A DNA stretch of 64,000 nt from Cacajao melanocephalus. Its lineage: Eukaryota; Chordata; Mammalia; Primates; Pitheciidae. Location of the stretch: contig CAUYLG010076886.1 of NCBI GenBank assembly GCA_963573385.1, positions 1-64,000 on the forward strand. Direction: 5' to 3'. Below are positions 1 to 11,478 of the stretch, in pieces; the stretch's first letter is position 1; every line of letters begins with the position of its first letter. Position numbers and translations under genes: made by a program. The notes below the pieces were generated by a model. That model was not told where the DNA came from. It did not search any database and worked only from the letters and a program-made list of their open reading frames with translations.

Positions 1-66
1 GGGGATGTTTTTGTTGTTCCCAAATCCACTCCACAACCCCCCCCCCGGTGTTACCTCCGCCACACA

Positions 67-67
<1 letters not shown>

Positions 68-105
<38 letters not shown>
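68..105. repeat. (A)38 homopolymer
   Basis: An uninterrupted run of 38 A, directly preceded by a short CACACA tract and a C-rich run. I see no SINE or L1 body upstream, although only 67 bases are available on that side, so it may be the tail of an element lying mostly outside the window. Confidence 0.95.
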
Positions 106-107
<2 letters not shown>

Positions 108-1480
108 AAATTAGTCTAGATAAACCATCTCTAATAAAGATGAGAAGACAGAGAAAGAGGGTACTTCTTTATTCTCCATCATCTCAGATTCTAACAGGCA
201 GTCCTTGCCTAAGGAAAAAGGAAGCAATGCAAAAATATCAGAGCAGACAAGTGACCTGTCAGTAAGATAATGCCAAGAGAAGAGTGGAAATGGGTATATT
301 GAGGGCAAGAGGCATGAACAAATCAACAATTTAGAAGCCCTTTTAATTTTACCAAGCCATACCAAACCAAACCAATTACTTCAACCTACTCCATGTACTT
401 TTACCTTGTTATTGCTCTTAAACCAGAAAAAAAATTCAGTGGCTTCCAGTGATTTACACTTTGCTGTGAATGCTTTTAAAACTGAAATTGCTCCAGCCAG
501 AAATGATAAAGGTCTGTTTCCGAAAATGTCTGGGACCACAGAAAGACTTATTCAAGTGTGTCCAGGAGTTTCTGACTTCTTTCAGCCACAATCCCTGCAT
601 GGGCAGCTTCATCTGTCATTCTGATTTAATAATTTACTTAGGGGGCTCTCATATACTGTATTCATGGTGAGTCCAAATATAACGAAAACATCAGTTTCCT
701 GTAATGACTATATAACTGTATTTTTAGATTGAGGCACATTTAGAGAGAGTTTTATCATGTATTACTGATTTTTTTTCTCCAATCTAAAATTAGATGTAAT
801 AACAATGCCCCAACTTCATCAGAGGCTATCAAGAGGAATGTGTACATTAGCTTCTTCCTTTGGAAATAGTAGTTTTCTGGTACATGTTTGAATTTCAGTA
901 GGCACAAATCAAATATCCAAAATGTGTCATATCCTTAATGATAAAAATACCTAACTGGGGTTGTGAGCTTCAGCAAATAAATGTAGCTTTTCATTGTCCA
1001 GATTCCAGCCTTCAGTGGGTGGAAACTCATAAAGTAATTGAGAACTAAATAGCCCTGGAGTCTATGGTTTTTCCCATTCAAGTCTTGACTTACCTGCTGA
1101 CAGTCAATTTTCGTGCCACATAACCTAATTTTTATCCAACAAAAGATAGCAAATCTGATGGCTAACTTTTTTCCTAGAAGGGTATGTTAGAAAACTGATT
1201 ATATAGAATCTGGTGTCTGGCAACGTTTTTAAGGGATGCTTGTCGATGACTCAACAGTAAGAAGTGAGACTCAAAACAACCTCAAGGATAATCTCATGTC
1301 TAGAGCATTAAATTGTATCACAGATATTCTGAGGACAGAAATAATAAACTGCCCCATTATCTGAGGGATCCATTTTCATTGGGGAACATCAGGAATGAAA
1401 AGATTCCTGTGCTATATTGTTTTAAACACCTGTTTCTATGTCATTTATGAATTGCCAAATTCTTTTTATAAAGGACCAGA
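106..1480. other. Unassigned non-coding sequence
   Basis: AT-rich, CpG-poor sequence in which I recognise no repeat family and no gene. The short open frames here (up to 84 codons) have no start context or protein similarity that I can see. The stretch may hold decayed repeats below what can be recognised by eye. Confidence 0.6.
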
Positions 1481-1483
1481 TGG

Positions 1484-1503
1484 TTTTTTTTTTTTTTTTT
1501 TTT
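1484..1503. repeat. (T)20 homopolymer
   Basis: Twenty consecutive T. The flanking sequence does not read as an antisense Alu or L1, so it is scored only as a simple repeat. Confidence 0.9.
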
Positions 1504-1540
1504 AGGTGTTGCAGGCCATGTACAATTTTTATCTCATCGT

Positions 1541-1584
1541 TCTTTCTCTCTTTTCCTCCCTCCCTTCCTTCCTTTATTCCCTCT
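1541..1584. repeat. Pyrimidine-rich (CCTT)-like tract
   Basis: Almost pure C/T sequence built from TTTCTCTC, CCTCCC and CCTTCC motifs. It is low complexity with no evidence of being part of a splice acceptor. Confidence 0.85.
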
Positions 1585-3867
1585 TAAAAATGTAAAATCA
1601 TTCTTAGCTCAAGGGTCATATAAAAACAGGCTGTGGACCTCTTAATCCTATTTACTTTTTAGGGGTATTAGCTCATAATAGCATTCAGACTAGAAAACTG
1701 CTGAGTCAAAATAAGACACAGTGAGGATGTAAATATGATTAATGAGGTTTACAATTAAGAGGGGATTAGCTTCAAAAATTTGGATGACTGAGTGCCCACC
1801 AGGTGTTTCTATTTTTCTCTACCTACTTAGCTGTTACTAGGACATAGGCAAACCAGAGAGATGAAACCCTTCTGGGCCTACCCATTGTGTTTTAGCTGTC
1901 ATGCAAAAACTCTCTGAATCGAAGGCAGCGCCAGAATTGGAGTGAGCAGAATTGTATTCTCAGTTCTCCATTCTTTCCAACAACCTCAATTAAAAAATAT
2001 GATAAATTTATGCTTCCCTCCACCCCATCTTATGGAATGTGCTACAGAAATGTAGCTGAAACTTCCAGTCAGAGGCCAACCTAAGAATGTGGAGTCGTCA
2101 CTGTTTCTCAGCCTCATGGTTTGATTCATGATATATTTCTCCATTTTGAAGAATAACAGAAATGATGTCTAAGTTAACTATTTTGAGTTATCTGTCTCCT
2201 TCTGTATTTGTACAGATATCTGAGTTGGCTGTGATAGAAATAATTAAGTTATCTACATTTCTGGAATTTTTTTAGGTAAGAATAATTTCAATTGCATTGT
2301 TTGTCCTTATAATACCTGACTTACCAAAGGATCACTTTTAAAAACAGTATTAGTCACCAAATGAAACATTCAAAAGCAAGAACAGTTAAGATCCTTGAAG
2401 CTAAACATTAAAGACCAGAATGGGGCCAACACTGACAGTTTACTAACTCTGTAAGAAAGGACACAAGGAATATAGAGAAATTATAGTTGTTTTTTTTTTT
2501 AAAGAGCCAAAACTGTGTGATTGAAGAATATACAAGGGTTCTCATTTTAAAAAGTATTTTATATTCAGAAAATGCCATGATAAGGAATACATTTAAATTT
2601 TCCCACCAAGAAGTGGGATATCTGTTAGGGCATTTGATGCTTTATTATTTTTTTTGGTTAACTTGCATGCCAACAAATACATTTAGTGCAGATTTTAACT
2701 TACCAAAAAAGTCTTTGGGTTAAAGATAGTGGAGGGTAGGATAAGGGCATAGCTACCATCCAAATACAGATATTAGGGTCCCAGCCAGGTGGCATTACTT
2801 TGATACTTCTCTTCCTGTTTTTTGCATCAAATCCCCCTTTCCAAGAAAATGTGAATAGATATCATAATACAGTTAACATCTTCAGTATGGTAATAAAATA
2901 CAACCTTTAATTCAAGTAGTCCTATGCCCCTGCATCAAACTTAGTTCTCAAATATCTTCTTGATAGTAAACATAATGGTGAATAATTCATACTATGTGAC
3001 TGAACCTACTTGGGGTGACGCAGAGGGAAAGAGCTGTATGATTAAAGTTAAATCATAAAGTAAAGATACAGAATGATAAATAATCTTCCCTTGTAACCAC
3101 AAATGGCATTACATTGAAATACATCAAAATTATGTGGTATTTGCCCAGAATGTTCTTGAATTTGAGGAAATTTCTCAGAATATCTGCCAATTACTTCTTA
3201 CTAAGCTGTGCTAACCAACTCTTTGCCTTGGAATGTGTATTCAAGAGAACAAAAACCCAGCAGTCTCTGCAGTGGAAAGCAGCAGTCTACAGTTAACTTT
3301 AGCAGAACCAAGTGCCAAAGTGACTCAGAAGCCATGGTATACAAAATAAAAAGGTATTGTCAACAACCATTACAAAAGAAGGAACTAAACAGCTTAAAAG
3401 TGGAGTACAGAAAAGAGTAAAAGGAAGAAAATGTCTGCCCACTCAAAGAAAAATGCACTCCATGATCTTAATTGCTCACAATTGAGAGTTTAAGGTTCAT
3501 TATTTAAAAGTTAAGCCTTTTATGCGTTAAAAAAAATACAGAGAAGTCCTGAGCAAAGTGTTAACAAGTAACTAGAAGCACTTCTTAGCCTCAAATTACC
3601 TATGGAGACAACATTTATTGAGCACAAATTGGGGGAAAATGTTTTAATTACTGCACGACGTGTTCTTTGTCCTTCTACTGATGGATTGATTATATTTGTT
3701 TTCCAGAAAAAGGCCCTCAACTTATATAGTTGAATATCCCTTTCTTCCCAAATTATGCTATTATCCTCAAAAGTTGATCTGGAAGTAGGAAATTAGGAAA
3801 TTGCTTTTCTTCTTTTTTTCTGTTTTCGGAGTGGCCAAGCACAGGCGCTCAAACAGTTCTGCCAATA
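1585..3867. other. Unassigned non-coding sequence with a weak L2-like trace
   Basis: No gene is seen. Around 1775-1910 the order of motifs (a GAGTGCC..CCAGGTG start, then ACATAGGCAAACCAGAGAGATGAA and CCCTTCTGGGCCTAC) weakly resembles a reversed L2 3' end, but divergence is too high to call. The remainder is unassigned AT-rich sequence. Confidence 0.5.
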
Positions 3868-4160
3868 ATTGTGACCTTGGTAAGTCAGTACCTTCACCGT
3901 TTAAATCTGCAATCCATGAGTGAGACAGGGGCAGAATGATGTGTCAGAAGGGGTCCTGGGTCCAAGTTTCAATGAACATGGGATATAGGACTAGACCATC
4001 AGGAACCCATTGCAATGCTACTGAGACAGTTCGGTAATCTCTTTGCATCTCTCGGCTTCATTTTGAGCGAGCATAACTGCCCTACCAAAATCAGAGACAT
4101 ACAGGGTATCACACATGGACATCATCAAATGTGTTCACAAAAAGTGCTCTAGAAATGTAA
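3868..4160 (+). mobile_element. Weak MIR-like traces
   Basis: Two short stretches resemble the MIR core in sense: TGTGACCTTGGTAAGTCAGT near 3870, and a second near 4025-4150 where ACAGTTCGGTAATCTCTTTGC is followed by a TCTCGGCTTCATTTTG-like segment and an AAAAGTGCTCTAGAAATGT tail. The match is to the conserved MIR core order only and either piece could be chance similarity. Confidence 0.38.
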
Positions 4161-4339
4161 AAGTTCATATGGATTATAAGGAATTGTTCAACATATGGCT
4201 TTTAAGAATCTTTTCTAATTAAAAAAATCCTTGGAATACTACTTGGGGCATTGTGAACTTGGAATCTCCTCAGTCTGCCTGTCTCCATCTTTTCCAAACA
4301 AAACGTGATCCCATTCACCTCTGTGTTGAGAATATCATT

Positions 4340-4650
4340 CCCAATTCATCAGTGAACCTTTCAGATCTACTTCTAAAGTACGTCCTAGGTCTCTCATCCT
4401 CTCATTATTTCCACAGCGAACGTCTTCGTCCTGACCTCATCGTGTCTTATAGGACTGACCTGACTGTTCTCCTTGCTGCCACCTGTTTCTGCCCTACTGT
4501 CTACTTTCCATAGAACAGTCATGGTCATCCTTTAAAAATAAGAATCTTCAGTCCAAACCCTTCCTGATGACTTCCTCTCCTGCAGAGAATTTTATCCTAT
4601 GTACTAGCAACCCCCACAGTAGGGGGTGACAAATCACCTTTTCTGTATGG
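4340..4650 (+). mobile_element. Probable L2 fragment (sense)
   Basis: The segment follows the order of the C-terminal L2 ORF2 region: a leucine-rich CTGACCTGACTGTTCTCCTTG stretch, then CATCCTTTAAAAATAAGAATC, a TCCTGATGACTTCCTCTCCTG block and AGAATTTTATCC. Divergence is high. Other ancient LINE fragments are possible. Confidence 0.5.
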
Positions 4651-5011
4651 CCTGCACGTTAGGTATCATTTTTCCAATTTTATGGGATTGTCATGCAAAA
4701 ATTATACAGAATTCAAATTTCAGTGTGCATAAGTTTTATTGCAAAACTACCATGTTTACTCATTTATATATTGTGTATTGCTGCTTTCATTCATAGTAAA
4801 ACACAGAATTGAGTCGGTGATCCATAGACATTATGGTCTGCAAAGCCTAGTATGTTTAACTTTTTGGCTTTTTATAGTTTGTCAACTTCTGCTCAGAAGG
4901 CTTCTCTTTTTCTACCATTCTCATTGTTACTCTGCTCTCACCCATGCTAACTTATTCTGTTAAGCTTGTTCTTGCTATGGTATCATTTGTTTTTGTCCTT
5001 TTCTTGCTTCC

Positions 5012-5137
5012 TTTTTGTGGAGAACAGGGTCTTGCTATATTGCCCAGGCAGGTCTTGAACTCCTGGGTTCAAGCTATCCTCTCACATCTGCCTCCCTAAC
5101 AGCTGGGATAATAGGCATGAGCCCCCGTGCCCCGCCT
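5012..5137 (-). mobile_element. Alu left-monomer-like SINE (FLAM type), antisense
   Basis: About 126 bp reading as a reversed Alu left monomer: a short T tract, GGGTCTTGCTATATTGCCCA, CAGGTCTTGAACTCCTGGG, then GCTGGGATAATAGGCATGAG and a CCCCGCC end. No second monomer is present, so a free left Alu monomer or a truncated AluJ both fit. Confidence 0.85.
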
Positions 5138-5489
5138 ATGGTACTATTTTATATGTTGTTTCCTTTTGCTCTTGGATACTATTTCCCTGAATATCCCAGG
5201 ACTTGTTTGCTCACATTACTCTAGAATTTAGTTACCTTTCTCAGAGAGGGCTTCTTTGACCACCTTATAGAAAATGGCACTGTTTTAAAAATAAGAATAG
5301 GACACAAATAATTTGTTTCTAAGGTACAATTCCTGGTTTGTCTGAGTTCAAACACTTTCCCATTTAGATGTTGAACTTTTTAACTGTTAAGAATCAGTGT
5401 TAAATGTCAGATATTTAATAGCCAATAGCTCAGACGTAGTTTAGAGGATGAACTAGGAGTGGAAAATGACATGATTCTCTTTTTTTCCC
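5138..5489. other. Unassigned non-coding sequence
   Basis: AT-rich sequence between the Alu monomer and the MIR-like trace. No recognisable repeat or gene. Confidence 0.55.
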
Positions 5490-5605
5490 AGTTCTTCCAA
5501 GAGCTTAGTATGTGACTCTGGACAAATAATTTAGTATAATGAAGCCTCACTTTGCCTTTCAATGACTGAATAATTATTTCCCTTGACCTGCATAGTAAAT
5601 ATGAT
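5490..5605 (+). mobile_element. MIR fragment (sense), degraded
   Basis: GAGCTTAGTATGTGACTCTG, then a GACAAATAATTTAGT and AAGCCTCACTTTGCCTTTC order follows the MIR core (tRNA-derived SINE) including the region equivalent to the B-box and the conserved core. Heavily mutated, no intact ends. Confidence 0.55.
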
Positions 5606-5802
5606 GGTTAACCATAGACATAACCATTACATGAAACAAATGACTCAATGAAAATAGCAAGAACAACCAAACATTCCCACAACACATTAGGCATGTATCA
5701 TTCTCACCAGGATTTCACTTTTCATTCTTAAATCCCTGATTTTTAAAAGGCATGACAATCTTTACAAAAAACCTGCTAAGGGTATACATTAACAATGATA
5801 CT

Positions 5803-6261
5803 TGTGTTAGTTTCCCAGGGCTGTTAAAAGAAGTACCACAAATTGAGTGGCTTAAAACAACAAATTTATTGCATCACAGTTCTATAGGCCAGAAGTTCAA
5901 AATAAGTGTGTTAGCAGGGCACATTCCTCCTGAAGCCTGTAATGAAACTCTTTCTTACCTTTCCCTAGATGTTGGTGGTTTGCTGGAAATCTTTGTTTTT
6001 CCTTGGCTTGCACTGGCATGTAACTCTGGTCTCTGACTTCATTGTCACAATGCATCTCCCTGTGTGTCTCTATCATCACATGGCTATCATCTTTAAAACA
6101 CTAGTCTGATTGGAATAGGGGCTCAGCTTACTCCTGTATGATCTCATTTTAAGTAACTGCATCTGCAATGACCCTATTTTTTAAAATACTCACATTGTAA
6201 GACAATGGAAATTATGACTTCAATTTATTTTTTGAAGGAAGGCACAATTCAACCCACAACA
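5803..6261 (-). mobile_element. MLT1-type LTR (ERVL-MaLR), reversed
   Basis: A 459-bp block starting TGTGTTAGTTTCCCAGGGCT, followed by GAGTGGCTTAAAACAACA and a reversed polyadenylation region (ACAAATTTATTG), and ending in a reversed LTR start (TTCAACCCACAACA). This is the typical order of a mammalian MLT1 LTR read from its 3' end. Solo LTR: no internal region adjoins it and no clear 5-bp target duplication is visible. The exact MLT1 subtype is not assigned. Confidence 0.85.
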
Positions 6262-6529
6262 GTATTCATAACATCAGGCAACACAAAGCTGAAGCTTCAG
6301 GAGTTTGCAGTTTTAGAATTAAGATCCTGCAAATATGTCCATAGCATCTGGATATAGAAGAAAACTCATAGGAGAACACACAGAAAGAGAGAACCCAAAA
6401 TAGGAGTAAACTCTTTGCCTAAATTCTCAGTTGCCAAATTACATGGGCATAGGGGAGACCTCGAGGAGGCTAGACTAATAAAAGCAGCATTTGTGAGCTA
6501 TATGAACAGAATAGATATATTAGTAGCTG

Positions 6530-8433
6530 TACAGCAATGAGGAGACAAACACTGCATTCTTGTTCAGGCAATTAATTAAATACTGTAATAACAGAGCAAG
6601 AATTCTCAGATGACTACAGAATTCATTGCCATGACAATGGATTATCTTCAATGTCTAGTTTACAATAAAAAATTACTACACATGCAGGGAAACAGGAACG
6701 TATGGCCTACAAACAGGAGCAAACAATAAATAGAAACTGAATCACAATGTTCACAGATGTTGGATTTGGCAGGCAAAAACTTAACAGTAGTAATTATAAG
6801 TGTGTTCAAATAATTTTTAAAAAGTAATGTGTAATGACTAAAAAGAGAACCTCCAGAGAAATAAATTTATTAAAAAATTATAAATTTGAGAACTAAAAAA
6901 TTTGATAAACTTTAATAATTTACCAGAGCAACTCAGCAGATTGGAGATGGCAGAGTAAAGTATGAGTAAACTTGAAGATAAATCAATACAAATTACCCAA
7001 TCAGAAGAATAAAGAGGAAACACATTGATAATAAAAGTATACAGCCTGAGAGGCTGGAAGAGCATCACTCAGGTGATCAAAAATGCAATTGGAATTCCCA
7101 AAGGAAAAGAGACAGAAACAAGCATGAAAATGTTTTGATAAAAAATAATTACAAAATTTCCCCCAAATTTGGTATAGAACATTTAATTCATATTTAGAAA
7201 ACTTAATGAACATTAAACAGAGCTAAAACAAAGACAACTATTCCTAAGCACATTGTAATTAAACTGCTGAAATTCAAAGGAAAAAAAAACTCTTGAACTC
7301 AGCTAGAGAAAACAAACACATTAGTTACAGGAGAAGAGGCTTTGATTGACTACTAACTTCTCCTAAGAAATTATGGAGCTTGGATAATATCATAATGACA
7401 AAGCATAAGGGTTAAAAATGTAAACAATTGGTCAATAATTAACTCTATGCTTAGTGAAGCTATCTAAAAAAGGAAGATGAAATCAAAACATTTTCAGATA
7501 AATATAAAGTGAAAAAATTTATTACCAAAGAATTGCATTCCAATTAATGAAAAAGAAATTCAGGCTTTACAGGCTTTATAAACATATTTTCTTCTCTTAA
7601 ATTCTTTAAAAGAGAAATTATTGTTTAAAGAAAAACAACTTATTTGTGTTTATATTATAGATACAAATAATATATATAACCACAGTAGCTCAAAAGCCAG
7701 AATGGAAATATACTTTTGGAATCTTAATGACATGAACTCTGAATAGATTGGGTTAATTTTAAAATGAATATTGTAAATTCTACCATATTCTACTCAAGAA
7801 AAGAAAGACACTTTATGATAAAAAATGGTCAACATATCAGTATAATGTAACAATTATAAATGTATACACACCTAGTAACAGACCCTCAAAATACATAGAA
7901 CAAAATCTGAGAGAAACTAGGGGGAGAAATAGACAAGTATTTAATAATAGAGACTTTATACCCCTCTCAGTAACTGATAGAACAGATAGAAAGCCCCCCA
8001 CAAACTCCCCCAAAAAACAGTAGAAAAATGGATCGTAAGGACAGTACCAACCTAAATGGAAATACCAGAATACTACATCAGATAACTGGAATACCCATCC
8101 TTTTTCTGTACATCTGGGGTTTTCATCAAGGTAAGCCATATATTGGCACATAAATCAAAATATATTATTATTAGGCATATTCTTTGACAAATGGGATTAA
8201 ATTAAAAATCAGCAATAATGAAACATCTAGAAAAGCCCTAAGTATCTGGGAATTCAATAATACCTTTCTCAAAAATCAATGAGAAAAAGAAGCAATTGCA
8301 AAAGAAATTAGACATTATTTTAGAAAATAAAAATGAAAGAAAATTTGTGGGATAAAGCTAAAGTGGCAGTTGGGGGAAATTTTATAACTTTAAAGGTATA
8401 TATTAGAAAAAGAGAAAATGGCTAAATTAATTA
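6530..8433 (+). mobile_element. Old L1 (L1ME/HAL1-like): ORF1 region to ORF2 endonuclease
   Basis: Sense-oriented, strongly diverged L1. From 6650 to 7480 it follows the ORF1 region (GAATTCCCAAAGGAAAAGAG near 7093, then a run like TTCAAAGGAAAAAAAAACTC near 7276). From about 7680 it follows ORF2, with the endonuclease-domain order (TATACACACCTAGTAACAGA, CCCCTCTCAGTAACTGATAG) and then AAATTTGTGGGATAAAGCTA near 8341. No frame is intact. The block is cut at 8433 by an MLT1 LTR and resumes beyond it. The 5' boundary is soft. HAL1 is an alternative label for the ORF1 part. Confidence 0.8.
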
Positions 8434-9019
8434 TGTAGGTTTCTACCACAGAAGGTAGAAAAATGGATTCCCAAAGATGTCCACACTTTAATCCCTGAAA
8501 TCTTTAAATAGGCAATATTAGATGGCAGAAGAAACTTTGCAGACGTAATTAGTGGAATGGAATTTGAGATAGGGAGATTATTCTTGAGTATCTGGGTGGG
8601 TCCAGTATGATCATAAGGGGCCTTAAAAGTGGAAAACCTTTTGCAGTTGGATTAAAGGTATGAGATAGAAGAAGGAAGAAGGGAAATTTGAAATGTAAGA
8701 AGTATTTGACTCAGTATTGCTGGCTTTGAAGAATGAGGAGGAAGTCTACAAGTTATGGGATACGTGTGACTTCCAGAAGGTGAGAATGGCCCTCAGCTGA
8801 TAAGCAACCAAAGACAGGGATCTGAGTTCTACAACCCTAAGAAAATAGATCCCCCTCTAGTGTCTTCTGAAAGGACTACAGCCCCGGTGACACAGATTTC
8901 TGTCTGGCGAGATATGTATCAGACTTCTGATCTACAGAACTCTAAGAGAAGAAACTTGTACAGTTTAAGCCACTAAGTTCTTGGCAATTTGTTATGGCAG
9001 AAGTGTAAAACTAATAGAC
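8434..9019 (+). mobile_element. MLT1-type LTR inserted in the L1
   Basis: Sense MLT1-like LTR of about 586 bp: TGTAGGTTTCTACCACAGAA start, CTTTGCAGACGTAATTAGT, GGGTGGGTCCAGTATGATCA, TTGCTGGCTTTGAAGAATGA, and the 3' end TTTAAGCCACTAAGTTCTTG with CTAATAG. L1 ORF2 sequence on both sides joins across it, so this LTR landed in the L1. No intact internal region is attached. It is longer than a usual MLT1 LTR, so it may hold extra material. Confidence 0.8.
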
Positions 9020-9141
9020 TTATTTTTTTTAAAAAAGAGGTAGATGATACAAACTATTAATGCTAAGAATGATAGTGGAGATACGACTATAAATCCTATA
9101 ATAATCAGGGGATAAGGGAATATGAACAATTTATGGACATA
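9020..9141 (+). mobile_element. Old L1, ORF2 segment between two insertions
   Basis: About 120 bp of ORF2 between the endonuclease and reverse transcriptase parts (AAGAATGATAGTGGAGATAC, then TAAGGGAATATGAACAATTT). It is collinear with the L1 pieces before 8434 and after 9388. Confidence 0.7.
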
Positions 9142-9388
9142 GAAGTTGAGTATCCCTTATCTAAAATGCTCGAGGCCAGAAGGGTTTTGGATTTTAGATT
9201 TTTAAAAGATTTTGGAACACAATGTTTTCATTATACCTATGTACTGCTTCAGCTTCCCTAATCTGAAATCCAAAATTCTCCAATGAACATTTTCTTTGAG
9301 CATCATGTTGGTTGAGTGCTCAAAAAGTTTTGAATTTCAGAGCATTTTGGATTTCAGATTTTTTTTCAGATTAGGGATGCTCAACCTA
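9142..9388. mobile_element. Tigger-like DNA transposon MITE with terminal inverted repeats
   Basis: Ends are inverted copies: GAAGTTGAGTATCCCTTATC at the left and the reverse complement AGGTTGAGCATCCCTAATCT at the right, each flanked by TA as expected of Tc1/mariner-type insertion. Internal sequence repeats TTTTGGATTTTAGATTT and GAATTTCAGAGCATTTTGG motifs. It belongs to the same family as the element at 49623-49846. It is non-autonomous, with no transposase. The subfamily is not named. Confidence 0.8.
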
Positions 9389-10220
9389 TACTTGTGATTA
9401 TTCAGATGGCTTATACAAGTTCTTTGAATAACATAAATGACCAAAACTAGCGAAAAATTTAAGTAACCCTTATTAAATTTAAGTAATAAAATTGAATTTT
9501 TAATTAAAACTCTCCCCACAATCAAAAGGCCAGGTATAGATAGCTTACTGGTAAATTCCATCAAACATTTAAAGAAGATAAAAATACTAATTCTACACAA
9601 AATATTGCATAAAACAAAGAAGGAAGGAATGCTTCCCAGCCCATTTTATGACACTATCATTACTCTAATATCACACAAAAGTCATTACAAGAAGGCAAGG
9701 TAACAACCAGTATCCCTCATGAAAACAGATACCAAATTCTTAATAAAAAATATTAGCAAATCAAATCCTCAGTACATAGAAGGACAATGCTCTTTCACTA
9801 CAAAACTCTCAGCAAACTAGGCATAGAAGGGGACTTCGCCTCCTTCATGCGGTAAAGGCTCTGCATAAAAATACCTCATTCTCTATAGTGAGAGACTAAA
9901 TGTGTTTCCCTTAAGACTAGGAACATGTCAAGGATGTTCACTTTCATTATTTCTACTTAACATTTCACTCGAAGTCCTAGATATTTCAAACAGTTAAGAA
10001 AAAGGATAAAAGACATACAGTTGGAAAGAATGAAGTGTTTTGATCAAAAAGTTGATGGTGTACTTAGGAAATGCTAATATGAATTTTAAAATATTCACGA
10101 TAAGAAAATTTGTTAAGATAGCAGTATAAGGGGTCAGCAAATAAACATCAATAGTATTTGTGTATTATAGCCACAAGCATTTGGGAAAATATTTTTCACT
10201 TAAGACACTAAAACATTATG
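9389..10220 (+). mobile_element. Old L1, ORF2 reverse transcriptase region
   Basis: Sense L1 ORF2 RT-domain DNA continuing from before the MITE: CTTACTGGTAAATTCCATCA near 9544, ACAACCAGTATCCCTCATGA near 9703, ACTCTCAGCAAACTAGGCAT near 9805, and ACATGTCAAGGATGTTCACT near 9924. Many stops and indels; not coding. Confidence 0.85.
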
Positions 10221-11478
10221 CAAGGGGTCTTCAAAGTGTTCATGAAATATGCATATTATGAAAAATTATGCATGGATTTCCATTTTTTTGCACTGCAATA
10301 AATTCACACTAACTTTCTATAAAATGTCAGAACGGGATCTAGTTTGAGGCATTATGAAGGACACAACAGCAGTTTGAAAAGAGCCCCTACTAGAGCAACA
10401 TGAATCGGTGAAAACTGAACCAAGAACAAATGTCAAATTTAGGATGAAGCTTAGGTGGAAGAATGGTGCAATCACTGATGTGTTATGTAAAGTGTATGGG
10501 GATGGTTACACAAAGAAATTCACAATTTACAAATGAACAACTTGTTTAAAGAAAGGATGAGAACAATGTTGAGGATGAAACCCACAGCAGCAGATGGTCC
10601 ATGTCGATTTGCAAGGAAAAAGTTTTCTTGTTCATGCTCTAGTTGAAGACACCCAACAATTAACAGCAGGATCAATAACCAGTACCACAGACATCTTGAT
10701 TGGTTTACCTTACACAATTCTGACTCAACAATTACAGTTGAGCAAACTTTCCACTCAATGGATGCCAAAACCATTGTGTCCAGATCAACAGCAGCCAAGA
10801 GCAGAGCTTTCAGGAGAATGTTTAAACAAGTAGGATGAAGATTCTGAAGGATTTCTTTGAGGAATTGTAACAGAAGAAGGAACATGGCTTTACCAGTATG
10901 ATCCTAAGAAAAACGTACAACCAAACTGATTGCTACCAAGAGGTGCAAGTAGTCCACTCAAAGCAAAAGCACATCACTCAAGAGCAAAGTTCATGGCAAC
11001 AGTTTTTTTTTCGGATGCTCAAGGCATTTTGCTTGATTTTGTGGAGGATCAAAAAAAGAGAGTATCTGTTTATTGTATAAGAGTGTTTTGAGAAATCCAA
11101 AGCTTGATCATAGAGCCCTTCATCACAACAAAGCTTCTGCTCATACCTCTCAAACAAGGGCAATTTTGCAAGGTTTCAATGGAAAATCATTAGGCATCTG
11201 CCTTGCATTCCTGATTCGTCTCTTTCTGACTTCTGTTTTCTAATTCTAAAAATTAAGAACACCCATTTTTTTCTTCAGTTAATAGTATAAAAAATGTTGA
11301 ATTGACATAGGTAAAATTCTCAGGACTCACAGTTCTTTAGATATAAACTAAGTGGCTGCTCTCATTGCTTATAAAAGTCTCTTGACATTGATGGAGCTTA
11401 TATGGAGAAATAAAGTTCACATTTTTTATTTTTAACTTTTAATTCCATTTTTCCATGACCTTTCTTGAAGTTCCCTTG
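10221..11478 (+). mobile_element. Hsmar2-like mariner transposon
   Basis: A 1.26-kb TcMar-mariner copy with near-terminal inverted repeats: CAAGGGGTCTTCAAAGTGTT at the left and the reverse complement CAAGGGAACTTCAAGAAAGG at the right. The interior carries a recognisable but broken transposase (separate entry). The L1 ORF2 flanks (to 10220 and from 11479) are collinear apart from a missing stretch of ORF2, so the mariner landed within the L1. Assignment to Hsmar2 rather than Hsmar1/MADE1 rests on the terminal sequence. Confidence 0.85.
10380..11235 (+). pseudogene. Broken mariner transposase
   Basis: Remnants follow the mariner transposase order. An N-terminal DNA-binding part is readable near 10390-10590 in shifting frames. 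A segment near 10845-10905 reads like the first catalytic-Asp block but carries TEEGTW where the family has a conserved GDETW. A GILL-DF block lies near 11020-11045, and a final HHNKASAHTS-like segment near 11123-11155 with an Asp-to-Lys change in the third catalytic motif. Stops and frameshifts break every frame, so the copy is dead. DD34D chemistry is family knowledge; the lost acidic residues are seen here. Confidence 0.8.

Noticed and set aside
10520..10885. 121-codon minus-strand open frame
   Set aside because: Antisense shadow of the broken mariner transposase.
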